DNA of 64,000 bases from an uncultured Spirochaetaceae bacterium (GTDB lineage: Bacteria > Spirochaetota > Spirochaetia > Sphaerochaetales > Sphaerochaetaceae), in NCBI GenBank assembly GCA_900315435.1, contig OMYY01000012.1:1-64000 (forward strand), in the 5' to 3' direction. The notes beneath the pieces were generated by a model that searched no databases, was not told where the DNA came from, and saw only the letters and a program-made list of their open reading frames with translations. The translations under genes were made by a program, and so were the position numbers. The number at the start of each line of letters is the position of its first letter. The first letter of the stretch is position 1. Shown here in pieces: positions 1 to 8,750 of the stretch.

Positions 1-14
1 AGGATACAGATAAA

Positions 15-62
15 GCTAGGCTACCTTTCTCCATTGATTTTCAGAGAAAAGGTAGCCTAGGA
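15..62 (-). terminator. Terminator of the uxa-iclR operon
   Basis: A long hairpin lies just downstream of the minus-strand iclR stop codon. Its arms are CTAGGCTACCTTTCTC and GAGAAAAGGTAGCCTAG, with one bulged base and a 12-nt loop. Read on the minus strand the stem is followed by CTTTATCTGT, a modest T-rich tail. It probably ends the uxaB-uxaA-uxaC-iclR transcript. The stem could also stop plus-strand transcription entering from the left. Confidence 0.75.
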
Positions 63-129
63 TTATTTCAGGTCCAACTCTGGGGGTTCACCTCACTGTC
101 TTGACTCCCCGTATTCCTGTCTGGCCAGG

Positions 130-903
130 TCAGTTTTGCTCGTAGCCGAGTTGCTTGGACAGGCTCATGCACTCGTCCATGATGGTCTTGGTGTATTTCT
201 CCCGTTCGCCCGTGTCGAAGCGGAAGAGAGGCCATGACACGCTCATTGCCGCCACGACATGGCCGGAGTAATCCCGGATCGGTGCCGCGATGCAGAATGT
301 GCCCATCTCATGCTCCTCGTCGTCACAGGCCCAGCCCTGCCGTTTGACCTGCTGGATTTCCGCCCTCAGGGCGTCGACCGTGCGGATGGTCTTGGGAGTG
401 TAGGGCTTGAGCTTGACAATTTGCAGATAGGTTTCGACTTCCTTGCTGTTCATGCCGCTGAGCAGGATCTTGCCGATTCCTGTGCAGTACAGCGGAATCG
501 ATTTGCCGACCCGGCTGTACATGCGGATGGTATAGGAAGATTCCTTCTTCATGACATAGACCGCGTGGTAGTCGTCCAAGATTCCCATGTGGACCGTCTC
601 GCCGAAAGTGTCACAGAGTCGCTGTGCGACAGGACTCGCGCTATCCATCAGGTCGAGATGCTCCAGGGAGTGGGATCCCACCGAGAACATCTTCAAGGTC
701 AGGTTGTACTGGTCGGCCGAGTCGCGATTCACGTAACCCAGGCCGATCAGCGTGTTCAAGAACCGAAGCAACGTCGCTTTGGGCAAGCCGGTCTGACGGG
801 ACAACTGCTCCAGATTCGTCCTTGGCAGGTGGGCCAAGGCCTCAAGGATAGCGATAGTGCGTACGACTCCGCTTGTCTGCTGCTTCTCGTTCTCGACCAT
901 CAT
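130..903 (-). CDS. IclR-family regulator of galacturonate use (KdgR-like)
   Basis: This 257-residue protein has the IclR layout. An N-terminal winged helix-turn-helix (about residues 10-70, including LSRQTGLPKATLLRFLNTL) is followed by an effector-binding domain (about 75-250) with YCTGIGKILLS and FCIAAPIRDYSGHVVAAMSV. It is the last gene of the uxaB-uxaA-uxaC-iclR operon and its start overlaps the uxaC stop by 4 bp. IclR members of the KdgR type repress uronate genes and respond to 2-keto-3-deoxygluconate or a related compound. The placement, and the KdgR-like palindrome before uxaB, suggest it autoregulates this operon. The effector is inferred. Confidence 0.9.
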   Translation of the reverse strand: MMVENEKQQTSGVVRTIAILEALAHLPRTNLEQLSRQTGLPKATLLRFLNTLIGLGYVNRDSADQYNLTLKMFSVGSHSLEHLDLMDSASPVAQRLCDTFGETVHMGILDDYHAVYVMKKESSYTIRMYSRVGKSIPLYCTGIGKILLSGMNSKEVETYLQIVKLKPYTPKTIRTVDALRAEIQQVKRQGWACDDEEHEMGTFCIAAPIRDYSGHVVAAMSVSWPLFRFDTGEREKYTKTIMDECMSLSKQLGYEQN

Positions 904-2306
904 TTCCCCTCGAAGTACTGCTTGGCGTTGTTGAAGCTGATGTCGCTCATCATGCCTCCCACCAAGTCCATGTCTGCCGGGAACTCGCCATTCTCGATCC
1001 AGGTCCCGACCACGTTGCAGAGGATCCTCCTAAAATACTCATGGCGGGAATAGGAGAGGAAGGAGCGGCTGTCGGTCAGCATGCCGACGAAGCGGCTGAG
1101 CATGCCGGTGTTTGCCAGCGTCTTGATCTGATACTCCATACCGTCGCGATGGTCGATGAACCACCAGGCGGATCCAAGCTGCATCTTGCCCGGGATGTCA
1201 CCTTGGTAGGCGCCCATGATGGTGGCGAGCGAATAGAAGTCGCCCGGATTCAGGCTGTACAGGATGGTCTTCGGGACGCTATGGCTGGCGGAAAGGTTCC
1301 GCAGGAAAGCGACAAGGTCGGATGCCTGGTTGACATCGTGGCTGGCGTCGAAACCGGTATCCGGTCCCAGCTTCTCGAACATCGGCTGGTTCAGGTCCCT
1401 GATCGAGTTGAGGTGCAGCTGCATGGCGATGCCCCGTTTGGCCAAGGCTTTGGCAAGCTCGGTCATGACGTAGGTCTTGTAGGCGTCGACCTCCTCGGCG
1501 TTCAGCTCCGCTCCCTCCATCTTTTTCTGGAAGATCGCGTTGACTTCCTTGACGCTCTTGAAGGTATGCGGCGCGCTGATCAGGGCATGGTCGCTGGCGC
1601 GGCAGCCCATCTCGACGAAGAAGTCCAGCCTCTTGACCAAGGCCTCCACCATGTCCTCGGCATTCTTGATTTCCATATGGGCCGCTTGGGCGAGCGTGGG
1701 GACATAGCCGGCAAAGGTAGGTTTCTCGATCTGCACGGCCTTGTCCGGACGGTAGGAGGGAATCACCTTGGCCGGGCATTTGCCCTGCTTGCGGATGATT
1801 GCATGGTACTGCAAGTCGTCCGCCGGGTCATCGGTCGTGCCGACGGCGTAGACCTTGAACTTTTTCATGATGCCGTAGACATCCAGTGAGGGATCGTTCT
1901 TGAACTTCTCGTTCGCCTCGTCGTAGATGGCTTTGGCGTTTTTGGTGTTCAGCGGCTTGTCGATGCCGAAGTAGCGCTTCAGCTCAAGGTGGGTCCAGTG
2001 ATGGACCGGGTTGCCGATGGCTTCCTCCATCGTCTTGGCCCAAGCCTGGAACTTGTCCCACGGGTCGGCATCGCCGGTGATCAGCGCCTCGTCGAAGCCC
2101 ATGGCCCGCATCAGTCTCCACTTGTAGTGGTCGCCGCCAAGCCAGGCGTCGGTGATGGTGGAAAAGCGCTTGTTCTCAGCGATCTGCTGGGGAATCAGGT
2201 GGCAGTGATAGTCGAAAATCGGCATATCCTTGGCGTACTCAAAGAACAAGGTTTTCGCCGTGTCGTTGTTCAGCATGAAATCCTTGTCGTCCATAAATCT
2301 TTTCAT
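900..2306 (-). CDS. uxaC: Uronate isomerase UxaC
   Basis: UxaC (468 residues, usual family size about 470) converts D-galacturonate to D-tagaturonate, and D-glucuronate to D-fructuronate, in the cytoplasm. The N-terminus MKRFMDDKDFMLNN and the metal-site motif FDYHCHL near residue 30 are typical of this amidohydrolase-fold family. I start it at position 2306, where its ATG forms an ATGA overlap with the uxaA stop; a longer frame to 2387 exists but lies inside uxaA. Translational coupling with uxaA upstream and iclR downstream is likely. Confidence 0.95.
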   Translation of the reverse strand: MKRFMDDKDFMLNNDTAKTLFFEYAKDMPIFDYHCHLIPQQIAENKRFSTITDAWLGGDHYKWRLMRAMGFDEALITGDADPWDKFQAWAKTMEEAIGNPVHHWTHLELKRYFGIDKPLNTKNAKAIYDEANEKFKNDPSLDVYGIMKKFKVYAVGTTDDPADDLQYHAIIRKQGKCPAKVIPSYRPDKAVQIEKPTFAGYVPTLAQAAHMEIKNAEDMVEALVKRLDFFVEMGCRASDHALISAPHTFKSVKEVNAIFQKKMEGAELNAEEVDAYKTYVMTELAKALAKRGIAMQLHLNSIRDLNQPMFEKLGPDTGFDASHDVNQASDLVAFLRNLSASHSVPKTILYSLNPGDFYSLATIMGAYQGDIPGKMQLGSAWWFIDHRDGMEYQIKTLANTGMLSRFVGMLTDSRSFLSYSRHEYFRRILCNVVGTWIENGEFPADMDLVGGMMSDISFNNAKQYFEGK

Positions 2307-3814
2307 AGGATGACTCCATCTTTGAACAGAGAGATCTCCGCGTATCCGTTCTGTTCGTTCTTCGTGCGATATGTGCCGTTGGCACACTCCTCAACCAGTT
2401 TCAGCAAGTCTTTGGTGACCACATCCGCGTCTTCCTCCAACAGGCGGCCGGCATTGAAATCAATCCAGTTGGCCTTATGGATTGCCAGCGGGGTGTTGGT
2501 GGCGACCTTCATGGTCGGAACCGGAGCTCCGAGCGGGGTTCCGCGTCCCGTGGTGAACAGGATCAGGTTGCAGCCCGCCGCTGTCAGGGCAGTAGTGCTG
2601 ACGATGTCGTTGCCCGGCCCGGTAAGCAGGTTCAGACCTGGAGTGGAGACGCGCTCCCCATAGGCAAGCACTCCCTTGACCACCGCCTGTCCGCCCTTCT
2701 GCACGCAACCGAGGCTCTTGTCTTCGAGCGTGGTGATGCCACCGGCCTTGTTGCCAGGGGAGGGGTTCTCGTAGACCACTTGTCCATGCTTGACGAAATA
2801 TTCCTTGAACCCGTTGATCATGCCTACCGTCTTGTCGAAGATGTCCTTCGAATCGGCGCGGTCCATCAGCACCTGCTCGGCCCCGAACATCTCCGGAACC
2901 TCGGTCAGGATGGCGGTGCCGCCCATGGCGGTAAGCGCGTCGCAGAAACGGCCTACCAGCGGGTTGGCGGTAATGCCGGAAAGCCCGTCGGATCCACCGC
3001 ACTTGAAGCCCACGGTAAGCCTGCTCATCGGGACTTCCTGACGCTGGTCTTTCGCCATGACGCCGGCAATCTCGCCAAGCAACCGCTTTCCCGTAGCAAG
3101 CTCGTCGTCCACGTCCTGGCAGACCAGGAACTTCACACGGTTCTCATCGACTTTGCCGACCAGCTCCCGGAAGGATGCGGGGGTATTGTTCTCGCAGCCC
3201 AGCGAAAGGACCAGGACGCCACCGGCGTTGGGATGGTGGACCAGGTCGGCGAGGATGGTGCGGGTAGCCTGATGGTCTTCGCCCAGCTGGGAGCAACCGT
3301 AGGGGTGGCTCCAGATATGGACGCCGTCGACCTTCAGGTTCTTCTCCGCCCAGTCGACCAGCTTCATGCCGATACGGTTGACACATCCGACGGTGGGCAC
3401 GATCCACAGCTCGTTGCGGATGCCGATGCGTCCGTCGGAACGGACATAGGCCTTGATGGAGGGCACTTTCCCCTTGTAGGAGTCGGCCAGCTTCGCCGCC
3501 TTCTCCTTGAAGCCTTCCGCGATTTCCGGATGGTAGGTGTAGGCGGCCTGCTCTGAGAGCAGGGTGTGCAGGTTGTCCGTATGGACATGCTCGCCCTGCC
3601 TGATCTCATGTTTGGCAGCTCCAATCTGGTATCCGTACTTGATGACGGGTTCTCCCTCGCGGATGTCCTTGAGGGCGATCTTGTGCCCGGCGGGAATATC
3701 CTCCAGCGCGGTGACGGTCACGCCACCGACGCTGAGTGTCTCGCCCTTGGCCACCGGCTGGATGGCGACAGCGACGCTGTCCAGAGGAGAAATTCTCAGG
3801 AGTTTGTTTGCCAT
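2303..3814 (-). CDS. uxaA: Altronate dehydratase UxaA
   Basis: UxaA (503 residues) dehydrates D-altronate to 2-keto-3-deoxygluconate in the hexuronate pathway. It has the full-length architecture: an N-terminal SAF-like domain (about residues 8-90) and the large GD_AH catalytic region starting at GYVRSDGRIG-type sequence (here AYVRSDGRIGIRNE), with conserved cysteine stretches PYGCSQLGEDH, LSLGCENN and GFKCGGSDG that fit an iron-dependent enzyme. It begins 3 bp after the uxaB stop and overlaps uxaC by 4 bp, so the three enzymes are tightly coupled. Confidence 0.95.
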   Translation of the reverse strand: MANKLLRISPLDSVAVAIQPVAKGETLSVGGVTVTALEDIPAGHKIALKDIREGEPVIKYGYQIGAAKHEIRQGEHVHTDNLHTLLSEQAAYTYHPEIAEGFKEKAAKLADSYKGKVPSIKAYVRSDGRIGIRNELWIVPTVGCVNRIGMKLVDWAEKNLKVDGVHIWSHPYGCSQLGEDHQATRTILADLVHHPNAGGVLVLSLGCENNTPASFRELVGKVDENRVKFLVCQDVDDELATGKRLLGEIAGVMAKDQRQEVPMSRLTVGFKCGGSDGLSGITANPLVGRFCDALTAMGGTAILTEVPEMFGAEQVLMDRADSKDIFDKTVGMINGFKEYFVKHGQVVYENPSPGNKAGGITTLEDKSLGCVQKGGQAVVKGVLAYGERVSTPGLNLLTGPGNDIVSTTALTAAGCNLILFTTGRGTPLGAPVPTMKVATNTPLAIHKANWIDFNAGRLLEEDADVVTKDLLKLVEECANGTYRTKNEQNGYAEISLFKDGVIL

Positions 3815-3817
3815 CGC

Positions 3818-5299
3818 TTACTTCACCAAATCGGCAATCGCCTGCTTCATGCCTTTCTTCTGGATGGCGTCAAGGCTCGACGCAACCGCTTCTTCCAGAC
3901 CGGCGAGCCTGGTCAGGTCCTGTCCCCAGAAGGCGGGGTGGGCCAGCGTCTCATGGGCAAGCGCCTTCGGGTCGCTGGTCTTCTTGTAGAGGTCCTCGAA
4001 GAAATGGAGGGCGCTTTCGTCATCCTGGATCGAGTAGGGCTTGCCGTCGCGCATGCCGGTCATCTGTCTGTCGTGGACGTCCTTGCCATTGTAGAAAGCG
4101 ATCAGGCCGGCGATGGAGAAGGAGAGCACGGCCGGAGCCTTGCCGAACTTCTGCTCATAGCCAAGCACGGAGGGAAGGTCACGGGTCTTGAACTTGCTGG
4201 TGCTGTTCAGCGTGATGGAGAGCAGCATATGGTCGACGAACGGGTTGTCGAAGCGGGCGAGCACGTCCTCGGCGTACTCCTTCAGCATGTTGGTATCGCC
4301 ATCCATCGAGGGAATGATTTCCTCGAACAGGCCCTTGCGGATGAACTTGATCAGGGTCGGGTCCTCGATGCAGTTTCGGACGATATCCTGTCCTGCAAGG
4401 AAGCTGGAGGGGACGAACATGGTATGCGTGCCGTTCAGGATGCGGACCTTGCGGGTACGGTAGAAGCTCTGGTCCTCGGTCCAGACCACCTTCAGGCCGG
4501 CTTTGTTGAACGGCAGCTCGTTCTCGTAGCTATGCGGCGCCTTGTGGCACTCGATGACCCACAGGTGGAAAATCTCGGCGGAGTCGAGCAGGTTGTCCTT
4601 GTATCCGAGTTTCTCGCAGATTTCCTCTGCCTCGGCTTTCGGGTAGCCCGGGACGATGCGGTCGACGAGGGTGCAGCAGAAGTCACAGGAATCCTCGACC
4701 CACTTCACGAAGGAGTCTTCGAGCTTCCACTCGGCGGCGTACTGGAGGATGATTCGTTTCAGGTTGTCGCCATTGGCCTCGATCAACTCGCACGGGATGA
4801 AGACCAGGCCCTTCTTCGGGTCGCCACCGAAGTGCTTGTAGCGGCGGTACAGGAACTGGCAGGCCTTGGCCGGATAGGATGCGGGTGGCGTGTCGGTCAG
4901 CTTGCAACCCTCGGCGTAGGAAATGCCGGCTTCGGTCGTGTTGGAGATCACGAAGCGGAGCGTGTCCAGGTCGGCGTAGGCCATGTACTTCTGGTACTGC
5001 TCGGCGTCATACGGGTTCAGGCACTCCTTGACGCTGGTGATGATGCGGGTCTCCACCGTCGGCTTGCCGTCCTGCATGCCGCGAAGGACGGTGGTATACA
5101 GGCCTTTCTGGTTGTTGATGAAATCACCCATGCCTCGGGCAAGGGGCTGTACCAGGACGATGTTGCCATTGAAGTCGGTCTTTTCGTTGAGAATGTCGAA
5201 GTGCCAATCGACGAATGCCCTCAGGAAGTTGCCCTCTCCGTACTGCAGGACGCGGACGGGACGGTCAACGGGTTTCTGAACATCAAGAATGTTTTTCAT
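3818..5299 (-). CDS. uxaB: Tagaturonate reductase UxaB
   Basis: UxaB (493 residues) is the NADH-dependent reductase that turns D-tagaturonate into D-altronate; it belongs to the mannitol dehydrogenase superfamily. The N-terminal Rossmann segment contains VLQYGEGNFLRAFVDW. The middle holds ILNGTHTMFVPSSFLAG, a hallmark of the family. The start at 5299 is preferred over an in-frame ATG two codons upstream because GAGGAG lies 8 nt before it but only 2 nt before the other. It is the first gene of the uxa operon. Fructuronate reductase is the closest alternative, but the uxaC/uxaA context favours UxaB. Confidence 0.92.
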   Translation of the reverse strand: MKNILDVQKPVDRPVRVLQYGEGNFLRAFVDWHFDILNEKTDFNGNIVLVQPLARGMGDFINNQKGLYTTVLRGMQDGKPTVETRIITSVKECLNPYDAEQYQKYMAYADLDTLRFVISNTTEAGISYAEGCKLTDTPPASYPAKACQFLYRRYKHFGGDPKKGLVFIPCELIEANGDNLKRIILQYAAEWKLEDSFVKWVEDSCDFCCTLVDRIVPGYPKAEAEEICEKLGYKDNLLDSAEIFHLWVIECHKAPHSYENELPFNKAGLKVVWTEDQSFYRTRKVRILNGTHTMFVPSSFLAGQDIVRNCIEDPTLIKFIRKGLFEEIIPSMDGDTNMLKEYAEDVLARFDNPFVDHMLLSITLNSTSKFKTRDLPSVLGYEQKFGKAPAVLSFSIAGLIAFYNGKDVHDRQMTGMRDGKPYSIQDDESALHFFEDLYKKTSDPKALAHETLAHPAFWGQDLTRLAGLEEAVASSLDAIQKKGMKQAIADLVK

Positions 5300-5351
5300 A
5301 TGCATTTCTCCTCAAAACACTATGTGCGTAATTTTCTTTGGAAGCAGTAAA

Positions 5352-5380
5352 AGTATACACGAAGCGTACATTTTTTGAAA
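5352..5380 (-). promoter_or_regulatory. uxaB operon promoter
   Basis: On the minus strand TTTCAA is followed by a 17-bp spacer and TATACT, giving a sigma70-type promoter about 45 bp upstream of the uxaB start. The -35 element overlaps the KdgR-like palindrome at 5376-5390, which would let a repressor block polymerase. The assignment comes from sequence pattern only. Confidence 0.65.
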
Positions 5381-5390
5381 CAATATTTCA
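5376..5390. promoter_or_regulatory. KdgR-like (IclR) operator
   Basis: The palindrome TGAAACAATATTTCA closely matches the known KdgR box pattern (TGAAAC...GTTTCA type) of IclR regulators of uronate genes. It covers the -35 of the uxaB promoter. The iclR gene at the end of the same operon is the obvious candidate to bind it. Confidence 0.55.
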
Positions 5391-5397
5391 TTGTCAA

Positions 5398-5634
5398 AAC
5401 CAAGCCATGGGCGTGCGTGCGCCTTCTTTTGGATAAAAAACACTTATGATTATGGATAACCATTTCTGATGGAACAAGTTATCCCTTTTCGTCCGCTTCG
5501 GAGATGAAGGCGGATTCCCCTGGATTTACACACCTTGTTTGAATCGGTTCTCCCCTGGCGAATCTTTTGTAGGAACCGCCTCTTGTGATAAACTGGATAA
5601 AACCGTACTCATTTTGGATTTAAGGGGTTTGTGC
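5398..5634. other. Spacer with repeated GGATAA motifs
   Basis: This gene-free spacer separates the divergent uxa operon and the large AraC-type regulator. GGATAA occurs at 5431-5436, 5454-5459 and 5595-5600. The reverse complement at 5478-5484 (GTTATCC) makes an inverted pair with GGATAAC at 5454-5460. These may be binding sites for the downstream regulator. I could not find a convincing -35/-10 pair for that gene. Confidence 0.35.
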
Positions 5635-8600
5635 ATGGATAGGAAAATTGGACTGGTCTTGGCATCGATTCACGCCGGACTCTCCCGAAGGGTGTGGCGG
5701 CAGATTGCCGCAATCGCCCAGAGCCAAGGGGATACGTTGTTGGTCTTCCCTGGGGGAAGGCTTTCAAGTCCGGAGAACTACGAGTATCTGCGCCAGATCG
5801 TCTATCCGCTTGCCTCGTCCACCAACATCCAGGGCTTGATCAGCTGGAGCTCGACCCTTGGAGGTTTCGTACCCCTTGCCGAGGTGGTTTCCTTCCACCG
5901 GTCTTTCGATGTCCCGTTTGTCACGTTCGGCCTTGAAGTGCCAGGCCACCCCTATGTGGGGTTTGATTCCTATCATGGGGTCATGGGGGGAGTGGAGCAC
6001 TGCATCAAGGTCCACGGGGCGAAGCATATCGCTTTCATCCGCGGACCCCAGAACCATCCGGGGGCGCAGGAGCGCTACGACGGCTTTGTCCAATGTTTGA
6101 AGGACAACGGCATCTCCTTTGAGGAGCGTCTGGTCTCCTCGCCCCATTCCTGGTCCGAGGGAAAGCAGGCGATCCTGGAGCTGCTGGATGCCCGCCATCT
6201 GGTCCCGGGCAAGGATTTCGACACGCTGGTCTCTTCGAGCGACATGATGAGCTTCGAGGCGGGAAAGGTGCTTGAGGAACGTGGGTACCGTATTCCTCAG
6301 GATGTCCACATGGTGGGCTTCAACGACACCGCCGAGAGCCTGTTCCTCCGTTGCCCCTTGACCACCGTCCATATGCCGGTCGAAGCAATCTGCACGTATG
6401 CGACGGAGGATATCACCCGCCTGATGGATGGCGCTCCGGTGGAGAAACAGCATGTCGTGCTCCCCATGCCCTTGGTCATCCGCCACTCCTGCGGATGCCA
6501 GCATCCCTTTGGGGAAGATGCCGGACGTCTTGCCCGCAACCTGCCCGCTTTTCAGTCGTGGCTAGGGGAGCGGTTCCCCCGAGAGCTGGTCGACCGCTTG
6601 GTGAAGGACCTGCAGGCGGGAGAGGATGCCGAGGATGTGCTGTACACTTACTTGAAGGATCATGAGGGAGATAGCCTGTTCGTCGAGGAATCGATTTCCC
6701 TCTATGACCAGCTCTATCAGGATTCCAAGACTGTCCGTACGCTCGAGGTGGCGCTCCTGCGGGCCAAGGTCCGCCTGGACAACGAGGACCGGTACGAGAA
6801 CCAGCAGCGCAGCGAGCAGTTGAACATGTTGAAGAACCGCCTGCTCTGCAGTCGTTCCTTAGGGGAAATCATGCCTATTTGCCAGCGGACGCTGCCGGCC
6901 TTGGGTGTCCCTGGCATGTACCTGGTGCTCCGCGACAACTCCGACAGCCTGTTCATCGGCGGTTTCGAGCGTGGCGTCCTCTACGACCAGCAGGAACACT
7001 TTCCATCGGAACGGGTGCTTCCCGAGGCGATGGGGGCCACCCTTTCCAAAGGCACCTATATCGTCGAGCCGCTTTTCATGGAGAACCAGCCGCTCGGCTA
7101 TGCGGTATTGAAGGTTGAGGCCAACCGGTGCGAAGGGGTTTTCCTTGAGGAGTTGCGCACCGCGCTTTCCTCGGCGGTCAAGGGAACTCTCCTGTTTGAG
7201 GAGGCACGTACGGCGAAGGACAACGCGGAACGGAGCGAGCGGCTACGTGGCGAGTTCCTTGCCAATGTCAACGACAACATCAGCGGGCCTTTCTTCGAGC
7301 TGATCCAAAGCGCCACCGACCCGGAGCAGAAGCGCAAAATGCGCAAGATCATGCACCTGTTCGAGCTGACGCTGACCCACGTGGATGTGGACGAGATGAA
7401 CTACCTGCTGACCAGCTATGATTCCTTGCCGCCGGTCTTCGTCGACGAGGAGACGACAAAGCGGATGCTGGATACGCTGGAAGAGTGCATGCCAGGCAAG
7501 GTGATGGCAAAAAGCTATCGGGCTACCCTGGATGGTATGGAAATGACGGTGGGAACCACCGATGGCACGTGGAACCCGGACGAGTGGAAGGGGGAGCTCG
7601 CCATGGGCCTGGTCGAGCGTCTCTGCCTGAACCAAGCGGGGTCGCTGAGCTTGCACGAGCACACCGTCACCATCTTGTTTCCCTGGCCGACGTTGCGGGC
7701 AACTTCGCCGATGGTCGCCCCTCATCGTAAAGGGGGGGTCTGGTATCTGGGAGAGGATGGGGACAAGCTTCCCGGCCTGCTCAAAGGGGAGCGCTTTGTC
7801 AACGTGAAGGATTTTGGCGCGGTCCTGCCGATGGTCGGGGAATGCGCGGCAGTGGAGATTGATGCGGACAAGCATTCCTACGAATACCTGCTTGCCATCC
7901 ATCTGCTGGAGAAACAGCCTTCGGCCGACAAGCTTCCGGTGCTTTGCCTGCACTATCCTTCGGGGTGCAAGACGATTCTTGACGCGTTGAAGGAGGGAGA
8001 TTCCATGGCAGACGGCCAGGCGATCGCCGTGCTCGGGGCTTTGCCTTCCGGATTGGAGAAACTTGCCATTCCCAGCGATTTCCACCAGTTCCAGGATATC
8101 GCCTCGTTCGAGAGCCTCGAGACCAAGGCGAAGCCGGCCCTTTGCGTGATGGACCGGATCGACAAGGATCTGGTTTCCGCCATCAGGCGCAGGAGCCAGG
8201 TGCCGATTTTGGTCTTGCAGGAGAAATTCAGCGACGGGGAGGTCGAGGCCCTTTCCTCGGTTCCAGGCCTTTCAATCGCCAACACCTGTATCGCCCAGAG
8301 CGACGATTTCCTGCATCGTTTGCAGGAAATCATCAGCGGGGCGGAGATGCTCGCCCCACTGACCGGGGTGCTGGTCAAGCGAGGGGTCGTCTTCCTGAAT
8401 GATCATGCCACCGAGGCGATCAGCCGCTGGCAACTTGCCGAGGCGATCAACGTCAGCGAGGATTACCTGACCAGAATCTTCCGCAAGGACCTTGGTCTTT
8501 CCCCATGGGACTATCTGACCAGGCTCCGCATCGACATCGCCAAGAAGCTGTTGCGCCAGACCACCTTGACGGTGGGCGAGGTCGCCAGCCGTTCCGGCTT

Positions 8601-8676
8601 CCAGGACCAGGCCTATTTCTGCCGCGTCTTCAAGAAGGCGACAGGAGTGAATCCCGGCAAGCTCAGGCAACGATGA
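5635..8676 (+). CDS. Giant LacI-like sensor / degenerate kinase / AraC regulator
   Basis: This 1013-residue protein starts at ATG 5635, 8 nt after AAGGGG. Residues 1-295 form a LacI-type periplasmic-binding-like sensor without an N-terminal HTH, ending in RHSCGC. A helical stretch and a GAF-like region (about 415-540) follow. Next comes a kinase dimerisation-like motif EFLANVNDNISGP, in which the usual phosphoacceptor His is replaced, then a weak ATPase-like and receiver-like region (about 640-890). The last 95 residues are a typical AraC double HTH (LAEAINVSEDYLTRIF and VGEVASRSGFQDQAYFCRVF). It probably binds a sugar and controls nearby genes, perhaps uxa. The domain calls between 415 and 890 are tentative. 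Confidence 0.8.
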   Translation: MDRKIGLVLASIHAGLSRRVWRQIAAIAQSQGDTLLVFPGGRLSSPENYEYLRQIVYPLASSTNIQGLISWSSTLGGFVPLAEVVSFHRSFDVPFVTFGLEVPGHPYVGFDSYHGVMGGVEHCIKVHGAKHIAFIRGPQNHPGAQERYDGFVQCLKDNGISFEERLVSSPHSWSEGKQAILELLDARHLVPGKDFDTLVSSSDMMSFEAGKVLEERGYRIPQDVHMVGFNDTAESLFLRCPLTTVHMPVEAICTYATEDITRLMDGAPVEKQHVVLPMPLVIRHSCGCQHPFGEDAGRLARNLPAFQSWLGERFPRELVDRLVKDLQAGEDAEDVLYTYLKDHEGDSLFVEESISLYDQLYQDSKTVRTLEVALLRAKVRLDNEDRYENQQRSEQLNMLKNRLLCSRSLGEIMPICQRTLPALGVPGMYLVLRDNSDSLFIGGFERGVLYDQQEHFPSERVLPEAMGATLSKGTYIVEPLFMENQPLGYAVLKVEANRCEGVFLEELRTALSSAVKGTLLFEEARTAKDNAERSERLRGEFLANVNDNISGPFFELIQSATDPEQKRKMRKIMHLFELTLTHVDVDEMNYLLTSYDSLPPVFVDEETTKRMLDTLEECMPGKVMAKSYRATLDGMEMTVGTTDGTWNPDEWKGELAMGLVERLCLNQAGSLSLHEHTVTILFPWPTLRATSPMVAPHRKGGVWYLGEDGDKLPGLLKGERFVNVKDFGAVLPMVGECAAVEIDADKHSYEYLLAIHLLEKQPSADKLPVLCLHYPSGCKTILDALKEGDSMADGQAIAVLGALPSGLEKLAIPSDFHQFQDIASFESLETKAKPALCVMDRIDKDLVSAIRRRSQVPILVLQEKFSDGEVEALSSVPGLSIANTCIAQSDDFLHRLQEIISGAEMLAPLTGVLVKRGVVFLNDHATEAISRWQLAEAINVSEDYLTRIFRKDLGLSPWDYLTRLRIDIAKKLLRQTTLTVGEVASRSGFQDQAYFCRVFKKATGVNPGKLRQR

Positions 8677-8683
8677 GTGTCGA

Positions 8684-8712
8684 TTGACGAAACGGAAAGG
8701 AATACGTATCTT
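8684..8712 (+). promoter_or_regulatory. Promoter of the HMA-domain gene
   Basis: TTGACG, a 17-bp spacer and TATCTT form a strong sigma70-type promoter starting 8 bp after the stop of the large regulator. Transcription should begin near 8719. Confidence 0.75.
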
Positions 8713-8719
8713 TGCAGTA

Positions 8720-8737
8720 GGTTAGGCTTTTCTAACC
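8720..8737 (+). promoter_or_regulatory. Small hairpin at the 5' end of the HMA mRNA
   Basis: GGTTAG and CTAACC flank a 6-nt loop GCTTTT, exactly where the transcript from the 8684-8712 promoter should begin and just before the GGAG ribosome site at 8741. It may stabilise the message or be an operator; no T-tail follows, so it is not a terminator. Confidence 0.4.
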
Positions 8738-8750
8738 ATTGGAGTTGCCT

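Noticed and set aside
3566-5350. A 594-codon plus-strand frame across uxaB and the start of uxaA
   Set aside because: It is antisense to well-supported uxaB and uxaA and its translation resembles no protein; it is a composition shadow. The same holds for antisense frames opposite the 5'-nucleotidase (37783-39489), gntP (52134-53528) and others.
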